Shown: one piece after another, positions 1 through 5,044 of the stretch
Position numbering within the stretch: the first letter of the stretch is position 1
How the letters are laid out: the number at the start of each line of letters is the position of its first letter
Assembly (NCBI GenBank): GCA_016840595.1
Contig: JAEOSA010000111.1
Location: forward strand, 1-6,550
Direction: 5' to 3'
Length of the DNA stretch: 6,550 nucleotides
Origin: Candidatus Hermodarchaeota archaeon
Lineage (GTDB): Archaea; Asgardarchaeota; Hermodarchaeia; Hermodarchaeales; Hermodarchaeaceae
Translations under genes and position numbers: made by a program
Notes under the pieces: model-generated
What the model was told of the DNA's origin: nothing
Database searches by the model: none
Seen by the model: the letters and a program-made list of their open reading frames with translations, nothing else

Positions 1-1032
1 TTAGTTGAAGAAGACTGGATTAATGCTGTATCAGACAACTGTGTCTTCTTGGTGAATGACCTGTTGGGCGCGCGGTTTCCACCAGAGCAAGTACTCAAAC
101 TGGCCAAGGGTGGAGGATTGAACAAGGAACAGTTCCGCGAGCTCGAAACCCGAGTGAAGAGCTTCTTTGAAGGGTATCAGTGGACAGAAGAAGACACCAT
201 CATGATGGGACAGCTGCTTCTTGACCCAGACATTTATGATGTGACAAAGACGCTGCGTCGGAAAATTACGCATAAATCCGAGTTAACTGGTGTCGTCGAA
301 AAAGAAGCCTCCCTTGATAACGTGCTTCGGCGATTAGAACAGGCACAAGTGATTACCAAATTTGGAGAGAATGCCATCGAGGTAGCAGCCAAAGATGATC
401 CGCTGATTGTATTAATAGCGGATGTACACTTCGAATCTTTCTTCCCAGAGTTCTTGGTCTTGCGAATTCAGGAGCGACTCGAGGCAAAGGATATTCATCC
501 GGATATCGCAAAACGGCATCTTGAGTTACTCAGTGAAATGTACATGCGTATGCGTGAGAAGATGAAGGAACGTAAGAAGCGGAAAGAGGAAGAAGAGAAA
601 GCTGAGGAAGAACTCCCTGAAATGGAAGGGGAAATGGTTCCTCCTCCTGAACCAGCAGAAGTTGAAACTCCTGAGGTTCTCGAATCGGCGCCCGTTGACG
701 AAGAAGAAGCCAAGCGAATTAAAAAAGAAGAAGAGAAAGCACGAAAAGAGGAAGAGAAGCGGCTCAAAGAAGAGGAAAAGCGCTTAAAGGCTGAAGAGAA
801 ACAGAAGAAGAAAGACGAAGAAAAGGCGCGTAAGGAAGAAGAGAAGCGCCTGAAAGAAGAGGAGAAGCTGAAGAAGAAGGAAGAGGAACAGAAGCGTAAG
901 GAAGAAGAGAAGCGCCTGAAAGAAGAGGAGAAGCTGAAGAAGAAGGAAGAGGAACAGAAGCGTAAGGAAGAGGAAAAGAAACGCAAGGAAGAAGAGAAGA
1001 AAAAGAAGAAGAAAGAAAAGGAATCCTCTTAG
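1..1032 (+). CDS. Unrecognised protein with long Lys/Glu-rich helix (5' partial)
   Basis: I do not recognise this protein. The frame is open from the first base of the window, and the residues before the first possible starts (TTG at 49, GTG at 52) read as ordinary protein, so the gene most likely begins upstream; 343 residues are visible. Three parts can be seen. Residues about 1-200 look globular and helical; about 93-132 have a pattern that could be a small winged helix (helix, LRRLEQAQV helix, then a short hairpin), though this is weak. Residues about 206-233 form a linker rich in Pro and Glu. Residues about 234-341 are almost entirely Lys, Glu and Arg in repeats such as KRKEEEKRLKEEEKLKKKEEEQ, with E and K spaced three to four apart, as expected of a stable single alpha-helix rather than a hydrophobic coiled coil. 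No signal peptide or membrane segment is visible. The gene is convergent with RNase HII, 19 bp away. Function unknown. Confidence 0.85.
   Translation, partial: LVEEDWINAVSDNCVFLVNDLLGARFPPEQVLKLAKGGGLNKEQFRELETRVKSFFEGYQWTEEDTIMMGQLLLDPDIYDVTKTLRRKITHKSELTGVVEKEASLDNVLRRLEQAQVITKFGENAIEVAAKDDPLIVLIADVHFESFFPEFLVLRIQERLEAKDIHPDIAKRHLELLSEMYMRMREKMKERKKRKEEEEKAEEELPEMEGEMVPPPEPAEVETPEVLESAPVDEEEAKRIKKEEEKARKEEEKRLKEEEKRLKAEEKQKKKDEEKARKEEEKRLKEEEKLKKKEEEQKRKEEEKRLKEEEKLKKKEEEQKRKEEEKKRKEEEKKKKKKEKESS
829..960 (+). repeat. Perfect 66-bp tandem duplication in coding sequence
   Basis: Two identical 66-bp copies (829-894 and 895-960) lie head to tail and in frame, each encoding the same 22 residues (RKEEEKRLKEEEKLKKKEEEQ plus K). 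Identity continues for about 11 bases into a third, diverged copy starting at 961. Earlier sequence (about 730-828) encodes related but degenerate repeats. Exact identity at synonymous positions points to a recent duplication or ongoing homogenisation. An assembly artefact in this low-complexity stretch is also possible. Confidence 0.93.
985..1023. other. 39-base uninterrupted purine tract (pyrimidine on - strand)
   Basis: The + strand carries only A and G from 985 to 1023, encoding the Lys/Glu tail of the left-edge gene. On the - strand this is a T-rich pyrimidine tract that begins about 29 bases past the RNase HII stop codon. Archaeal RNA polymerase tends to terminate at U-rich stretches, so the tract could end RNase HII transcripts. 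That role is inferred; only the composition is seen. Confidence 0.4.
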
Positions 1033-1051
1033 GCCCTCAATTCACACCTCT

Positions 1052-1717
1052 TTAATCTTTGAATGTCTGTTGACGGTATGCAGCACTTATATCACGTGCT
1101 GTTTGCCACGTTTTTCGCACAATATCAGGAAACGTGTTATGCGTTCTAATCCAATCACGTAGGAATTTTCTTGTTTTTGGATCATTTGGATATCCACTAC
1201 CAAAGTCCCCATATTTTCGATGAAGTTCGCGAATTCGCATGTCGCGACGAACTTTGGCTAAAACGGAGGCAGCAGCAACGACTGGGTAGGCAGAATCAGC
1301 TTTGTGTTCGCTCACAACTTTGTTCTTTGTTTTTAATTGTGCAGAAATTTGTCGTCCGTAACGTTCTGCATTGACATCTGAGGCATCGACATATGCAATA
1401 TCCCAGTTTAGACGGTTCAGGACTTGAGCCATCCATTGGCCTTCTAAAATGTTGAGACTACGCCGTTGTTGCCGTTGGGTATCAATTTCTTTTGCACTGA
1501 TTTCAAGGATTTCGACTTGACCTGCTAGTTGTTGAATTCTTTGTTCGAGGGTTTCTCGCCGTCGGGGTGTTAGTTGTTTGGAGTCTCGAACTCCCCATTC
1601 AATGAGTGCGTCTTCCTGTGAAGGTTCTATTACAATGCCTGCGATGACCAGTGGACCAATAACGGGGCCTCGACCTGCTTCATCAATCCCTGCAATTCGT
1701 TGCGTCAATCCCAACAC
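1052..1717 (-). CDS. rnhB: Ribonuclease HII
   Basis: RNase HII cuts the RNA strand of RNA-DNA hybrids and nicks 5' of single ribonucleotides embedded in duplex DNA; it acts in the cytosol and needs divalent metal. The 221-residue length fits archaeal members. The family motifs are all present: IAGIDEAGRGPVIGP near the N terminus (catalytic Asp12 and Glu13, and the GRG ribonucleotide-recognition loop at 15-17), DSK at 45-47, YVDASDVN with Asp111, and ADSAYPVVAAASVLAKV with Asp141, which complete the DEDD metal site. The GSGYPNDP motif at 173-180 supplies the conserved tyrosine (Tyr176). The start used is GTG at 1717; no in-frame ATG exists between it and the upstream stop, but TTG at 1714 or 1708 is possible. 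The gene is divergent from the small gene at 1804 and convergent with the left-edge gene. Confidence 0.97.
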   Translation of the reverse strand: MLGLTQRIAGIDEAGRGPVIGPLVIAGIVIEPSQEDALIEWGVRDSKQLTPRRRETLEQRIQQLAGQVEILEISAKEIDTQRQQRRSLNILEGQWMAQVLNRLNWDIAYVDASDVNAERYGRQISAQLKTKNKVVSEHKADSAYPVVAAASVLAKVRRDMRIRELHRKYGDFGSGYPNDPKTRKFLRDWIRTHNTFPDIVRKTWQTARDISAAYRQQTFKD

Positions 1718-1803
1718 CTGCTTGCTTGTTTCAGTTGTTCCGAAACCATTAACAGCAGTTCAGACTTATTAGTTCCTACTTAATTTGCTTGCGTGGGGCT
1801 TGC
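1718..1803. promoter_or_regulatory. Divergent intergenic region between RNase HII and the small gene
   Basis: This 86-bp gap must hold the promoters for RNase HII (-) and, if real, the small + strand gene. AT-rich candidates are CTTATTAG (about 1765-1772) and ACTTAATTTG (about 1779-1788), either of which could act as a TATA box for one direction. Neither is a strong match and I cannot choose between them. Confidence 0.3.
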
Positions 1804-2088
1804 ATGTCTGAATGTAAATATCCTGAAATATGGCTAAGCATCCTTGACGGGAAATTCCGTGTTTCATCACGGCTTCCTCCACCCGCCCAAGTGCCAGATG
1901 ATTTCCGTTGTGTCACACCAGAGGGCGAAATTACGCCTATCTGTGTATCTCCTTTGTATCCTACAATTCACGATGCTAAGGGCCGCGCGGCAACACTCCA
2001 AGCAGACCTCCAACAACAGGGCTGCCGCGTAATCTTTTTCTTTGAACTTCGTCCGGCAGTTGTTGGCGACCCTCACCAAGATCTATAG
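1804..2088 (+). CDS. Small unrecognised protein, antisense to DedA 3' end
   Basis: A 94-residue protein starting at ATG 1804; an upstream in-frame TTG at 1789 would add five residues. I recognise no family. The composition looks like a real soluble protein: two probable beta segments (IWLSILDGKFRV, FRCVTPEGEITPICV), then an amphipathic helix (DAKGRAATLQADLQQQG) and a strand (CRVIFFFEL), suggesting a small alpha/beta fold. It has four cysteines but no clear CxxC pair. A weak ribosome-binding candidate, GTGGGG, lies just before the ATG. Its last 113 bases overlap the DedA coding sequence on the opposite strand, where the DedA product is only a poorly structured tail. I favour it as a real gene because DedA does not need that tail, but a chance open frame cannot be excluded. 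Confidence 0.55.
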   Translation: MSECKYPEIWLSILDGKFRVSSRLPPPAQVPDDFRCVTPEGEITPICVSPLYPTIHDAKGRAATLQADLQQQGCRVIFFFELRPAVVGDPHQDL

Positions 2089-2821
2089 ATTCTGCATTCG
2101 ATTCTTTCTTATCTTCGGTTACCGCTGTTTGTGCCTTCCTAGCACGACGGCGGATGATAATGCGGTAGAGAATAAAAACTACCAAAAAGACGATTAGAAG
2201 GACAAGGATTAGGGTTTCGAAAAGATCTATCATCTCTGCTAAATTTTGCCATCCTACCCCAATTACCCATCCTAACAGACCAAGAATCAGATATCGAGGA
2301 AGCGCGCCTAAGAATGTGAAAAGTGCAAACCGTTTTGTATCTGCTCGCAGAGCTCCATAGAGCAATGAGACAACGGAGAGCGGGATAATAGGGACTACTC
2401 GGGCAGTGAATAAGTAGATTTCATCACGGGAAGAAGCCTCCATGTTTTTGCGCATATACTCAATTTCTTCAATGGAAGTTCCGAGATATTTACCATAGCG
2501 TTCGATGATTGGATAACCACCGAAGTATGCAATTCCATAACCAAAGAATGATCCAATAGTTGCTGCAATGGCTCCAATTAACATCACACTAAATATTATT
2601 ACTAAAATGGCTTCCAATGGAGGTAATCCAAAGGTCAAGATGAATCCCGCTGCCATCGGAACAAGTGGCGATGGAATGGGTGCAATGAATGTTTCAATCA
2701 TAACACCAAAGAACACGCCAACTGGGCCCAATGCAGTGACCCATGAAATAAGAATCCAAATGATACCTTCTACCCACACGTCAAACGCATGTAACCAGGC
2801 GAAAATTACGTCAATAATCAA
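1976..2821 (-). CDS. DedA/VTT (SNARE-associated) family membrane protein
   Basis: An integral membrane protein of the DedA/VTT family (281 residues). Some bacterial members and the eukaryotic relatives TMEM41B and VMP1 move or scramble lipids; the exact substrate here is unknown. Visible features: a hydrophobic N-terminal segment (about 16-30), the family motif around ETFIAPIPSPLVPMAAG (43-59, acidic Glu43 and paired prolines), a hydrophobic stretch at 70-90, the Gly-rich FFGYGIAYFGG segment (92-102), the ARVVPIIPLSVVSLLYGALR motif (140-159, conserved Arg141), ALPR at 173-176, a segment at 177-190, and a final transmembrane helix at about 201-223 followed by a basic RRRAR stop-transfer patch. 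The charged tail from about 224 is probably cytosolic; residues from about 245 overlap an opposite-strand gene and may be non-conserved. The start is TTG, chosen because the frame is closed just upstream and a good ribosome-binding site precedes it. It lies 43 bp after the SSB-like gene, probably in one operon. Confidence 0.9.
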   Translation of the reverse strand: MIIDVIFAWLHAFDVWVEGIIWILISWVTALGPVGVFFGVMIETFIAPIPSPLVPMAAGFILTFGLPPLEAILVIIFSVMLIGAIAATIGSFFGYGIAYFGGYPIIERYGKYLGTSIEEIEYMRKNMEASSRDEIYLFTARVVPIIPLSVVSLLYGALRADTKRFALFTFLGALPRYLILGLLGWVIGVGWQNLAEMIDLFETLILVLLIVFLVVFILYRIIIRRRARKAQTAVTEDKKESNAESIDLGEGRQQLPDEVQRKRLRGSPVVGGLLGVLPRGP

Positions 2822-2827
2822 TCTTAA

Positions 2828-2835
2828 CTCCCCTT
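2828..2835 (-). promoter_or_regulatory. Ribosome-binding site fixing the TTG start of the DedA gene
   Basis: On the - strand AAGGGGAG lies six bases before the TTG at 2821, a good match to the purine-rich sequence that pairs with the 16S rRNA 3' end. An in-frame TAA just upstream (2834-2836) rules out any earlier start, so this site supports initiation at TTG. It also fits an internal gene of an operon that is translated independently. Confidence 0.65.
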
Positions 2836-2864
2836 AGATACGAGCGTTGGGTATTGTTCGGTTT

Positions 2865-3221
2865 TTATTCACCAGGATGCTTACTCATTATGTCTTCCCG
2901 AGACGGAAACTCAGGATCATCGACGATGGCAATACTACCATAGCGTCCCGCGGAAAGTTCCATCTCGCCACGAAACGTTTTGATAAAACCATTTTCAACT
3001 TCGACAATTACACCTTCATCAACTTTGTCGATGTCATCATTCCACAGGGACAACTTGATTGTGCCTGTTTCATCTCCCGCTTGGGCCGTGGTGACACGTG
3101 CCTTTCCATATCGTGTTTGCACATCTCGAACAGGCTCTAATGTCAAGATACGTAAACGGATGTCGACACGACGCGATGCAGACGTTAATTCATGAACTTT
3201 CATTTTCTGAAAAACCTTCAT
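2865..3221 (-). CDS. OB-fold ssDNA-binding protein (SOSS-B/archaeal SSB-like)
   Basis: A 118-residue protein with one OB fold, predicted to bind single-stranded DNA during replication or repair. It resembles human SSB1/SOSS-B1 and crenarchaeal SSB: an N-terminal strand region (VDIRLRILTLEPVRDVQTR), then the core AGDETGTIKLSLWNDD, VDEGVIVEVENGFIKTFRGEMELSAGRYGSI and a short acidic Pro-containing end. Trp60, Phe79 and Phe83 sit where the DNA-stacking aromatics of those families are found (Trp55, Tyr74 and Phe78 in human SSB1, from memory). The fourth aromatic position (Tyr85 of SSB1) appears to be Ser90 here. The long acidic, flexible C-terminal tail of bacterial SSB is absent. The start could instead be the ATG at 3203 (residue 7), giving MKVHEL, which looks like the usual start of relatives and has AAGGT upstream. 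The gene is divergent from the DNA ligase gene and leads a probable operon with DedA. Confidence 0.92.
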   Translation of the reverse strand: MKVFQKMKVHELTSASRRVDIRLRILTLEPVRDVQTRYGKARVTTAQAGDETGTIKLSLWNDDIDKVDEGVIVEVENGFIKTFRGEMELSAGRYGSIAIVDDPEFPSREDIMSKHPGE

Positions 3222-3279
3222 AACAGGAATTTAACAAGGATGTACTAATGCACACTTTTAAAACTTGTAGGATAACAGG
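3220..3279. repeat. Direct repeat ATAACAGG flanking the divergent promoter
   Basis: ATAACAGG occurs at 3220-3227 (overlapping the first SSB-like start codon) and again at 3272-3279 (just before the ligase start region). The copies are 52 bp apart, about five helical turns, one on each side of the TATA-like element. They could be paired regulator sites, but an 8-bp match is short and chance is possible. Confidence 0.3.
3256..3263. promoter_or_regulatory. Symmetric TATA-like element between SSB-like and ligase genes
   Basis: TTTTAAAA is its own reverse complement and sits in the 85-bp gap between two divergent genes. Archaeal TATA boxes lie about 25 bases before the transcript start. On the + strand this gives a start near 3285, about 20 bases before the ligase ATG. 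On the - strand it gives a start near 3233, about 12 bases before the first SSB-like ATG or 30 before the second. One element could therefore serve both directions. No strong BRE purine element is seen on either side. Confidence 0.45.
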
Positions 3280-3295
3280 TTTTTCGTGAGACGAA

Positions 3296-3299
3296 GTGA
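3296..3299 (+). promoter_or_regulatory. Candidate ribosome-binding site for ligase ATG 3307
   Basis: GTGA (within GAAGTGAA) lies seven bases before the ATG at 3307 and matches the archaeal GGTGA core. Together with the TATA-like element it favours ATG 3307 over the upstream in-frame GTG at 3286, which would fall almost on the predicted transcript start. The GTG has its own AGGT five bases upstream, so the choice is not certain. Confidence 0.4.
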
Positions 3300-3306
3300 A
3301 TTTTGC

Positions 3307-5028
3307 ATGTCTTCACCTACGCCGTTTAACAAACTTGCTGAAGTGTCTGAAAAAATCTTGGCGACTAGAAAACGCCTGGAAAAAATGGATGCAGCAGGCT
3401 CCTTCCTCTCAAAAGCTCATCCTGATGAGATAGAAGCCGCTTCGCTCCTTCTGATTGGTCGCCCATTTCCTCGTACTAGTCAACGGACATTAGACCTTGA
3501 TTGGTCAGCGCTATACAAGATTCTTCAAGAGTTACTGCAGCCGGCTTCAGAATTAATCAGTGAGTTGTTTGCCCAATCAGGTGACATTGGTGAGGTGGTT
3601 CACCAATTGTTTCTTCGTTCAGGGAAAATTCGGCAAACAACACTGTTCACTGCTTCCTTATCCATTCAAGAGGTGTATGCCTTATTCACGGAAATCGCTG
3701 ATGTTCAGGGTCCTGGGTCACGAAAACGAAAAACAGCACTTCTACGATCCCTTTTCACTCGCGCTACACCACTTGAAGCAAAGTATCTCACCAAAATTTT
3801 GATGGGCGACCAACGGATTGGTTTCAGTGAAGGGATGCTTGAAAGCACGATTGCGCGAAAGTTAGACCTCTCGCTCGATTTGGTCCGTCGGGCGAACATG
3901 CTGAGAGGCAACATTGGCGAGGTTGCACAAATTGCATTCACCGAGAGTGCTGAAGGCCTTGAAAAAGTCAAATTACGCCCCTTTACTCCGCTCCTACCAA
4001 TGCTTGCTTCTCAAGCTGAAAATGTTGAGGATGCCCTTCAGACACAAGATGGAAAATCTGCGTTTGAAACGAAAATTGATGGAGCTCGAGTCCAAATTCA
4101 CATGCAACGTCAAAATGACACACACCAGATACAGGTTTACAGCAAACGCCTCACTGAAGTCACACCCAGCTTCCCCGATCTCGTTGAGCTTGTTGAACGA
4201 GAAGTGAAAACACAAAGCTGCATTCTTGAAGGTGAAGTTCTTGCTATTGATGCTCAAGGACGACCTTATCCCTTTCAGCACTTAATGCGGCGATTCCGAC
4301 GAGTACGTAATGTCGAAGAAATGATGGCTGAATTGCCTGTAACCCTGTTTCTCTTCGATTTATTGATGGTAGATGGTGAAGTTCTCATCGATACATCATA
4401 CGCCACTCGTCGCAAAAAACTAGACAAAGTGAGGGGGACAATACCTTTAGTCGATCAATTGGTGTCCTCTAAAGTGGATGAAGTATCGGCTTTCTTTGAC
4501 AAGGCGATTGAAGCTGGGCACGAGGGACTTGTAGCGAAAAGGCTCGACAGCACCTATCAGCCTGGAATCCGGGGTAAAGCTTGGCTGAAGATTAAACGGA
4601 GTATGGAAACTTTGGATTTAGTGATCATTGCTGCCGAGTGGGGAACTGGTCGCAGACATAAATGGCTCAGTGATTACCACCTAGCGGCCCAAGATCCAGA
4701 AACAGGCGAATATCGTATGTTGGGAAAAACGTTCAAAGGTCTAACTGATGCTGAATTTGAAGAGATTACTCAACGGCTTTTAGAACTAAAAATTGAACAA
4801 ACGCGTGGAACCGTTAGGGTTCAACCAAGACTTGTCGTTGAAGTCGAATATGATGAGATTCAACGAAGCCCAACGTATCAATCCGGTATGGCTCTTCGGT
4901 TCGCACGAATCAAACGTCTTCGTTACGATAAAGGTCCAGAGGAAGCAGATACGATACAAAGAGTTCAAGCATTATATGATTCCCAGTTCTCTAGGAAAGC
5001 CTCATCTGATCTTGTAGGTCGAAGCTAA
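3307..5028 (+). CDS. lig: ATP-dependent DNA ligase (archaeal LigB type)
   Basis: Seals nicks in duplex DNA through a covalent lysyl-AMP intermediate, joining Okazaki fragments and finishing repair. The 573 residues (580 from the GTG at 3286) match the usual size of archaeal replicative ligases. Residues about 1-220 form the helical DNA-binding domain, including the conserved stretch KYLTKILMGDQRIGFSEGM near 160-178. The nucleotidyltransferase core follows: motif I KIDGAR with the adenylated Lys256 (256-261), YSKR (278-281), EGEV (308-311), LFLFDLLMVDG (347-357), motif IV EGLVAKR (406-412) and motif V WLKIKR (426-431). The C-terminal OB domain ends in RFARIKRLRYDK (531-542), the family's motif VI region. 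All catalytic motifs look intact. Nothing suggests an NAD-dependent enzyme (no BRCT or zinc finger). The gene is divergent from the SSB-like gene and convergent with the coiled-coil gene 16 bp away. Confidence 0.97.
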   Translation: MSSPTPFNKLAEVSEKILATRKRLEKMDAAGSFLSKAHPDEIEAASLLLIGRPFPRTSQRTLDLDWSALYKILQELLQPASELISELFAQSGDIGEVVHQLFLRSGKIRQTTLFTASLSIQEVYALFTEIADVQGPGSRKRKTALLRSLFTRATPLEAKYLTKILMGDQRIGFSEGMLESTIARKLDLSLDLVRRANMLRGNIGEVAQIAFTESAEGLEKVKLRPFTPLLPMLASQAENVEDALQTQDGKSAFETKIDGARVQIHMQRQNDTHQIQVYSKRLTEVTPSFPDLVELVEREVKTQSCILEGEVLAIDAQGRPYPFQHLMRRFRRVRNVEEMMAELPVTLFLFDLLMVDGEVLIDTSYATRRKKLDKVRGTIPLVDQLVSSKVDEVSAFFDKAIEAGHEGLVAKRLDSTYQPGIRGKAWLKIKRSMETLDLVIIAAEWGTGRRHKWLSDYHLAAQDPETGEYRMLGKTFKGLTDAEFEEITQRLLELKIEQTRGTVRVQPRLVVEVEYDEIQRSPTYQSGMALRFARIKRLRYDKGPEEADTIQRVQALYDSQFSRKASSDLVGRS

Positions 5029-5044
5029 CTTTCTCGATGATGAT

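Noticed and set aside
829..960. Tandem repeat considered as a CRISPR or minisatellite array
   Set aside because: The units are contiguous without spacers and stay in frame within one gene, so this is a coding repeat.
495..986. 163-residue - strand open frame, Ser/Phe-rich
   Set aside because: It is the antisense reading of the Lys/Glu repeat region; its Ser/Phe/Arg runs follow from GAA/GAG/AAG codons on the other strand.
1171..1374. 67-residue + strand frame
   Set aside because: It is antisense to the RNase HII C-terminal half, which holds catalytic and conserved motifs.
2568..2837. 89-residue + strand frame
   Set aside because: It is antisense to the well-supported DedA coding sequence, with no family resemblance.
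2847..3140. 97-residue + strand frame
   Set aside because: It lies opposite the OB-fold gene, which has clear family motifs; its own product shows no plausible domain.
3994..4281. 95-residue - strand frame and a 97-residue + frame at 3914-4207
   Set aside because: Both fall inside the DNA ligase catalytic domain, whose reading frame is certain.
5029..5044. Terminator between the convergent ligase and coiled-coil genes
   Set aside because: The 16-bp gap has no hairpin and no T-run on either strand long enough to support a call.
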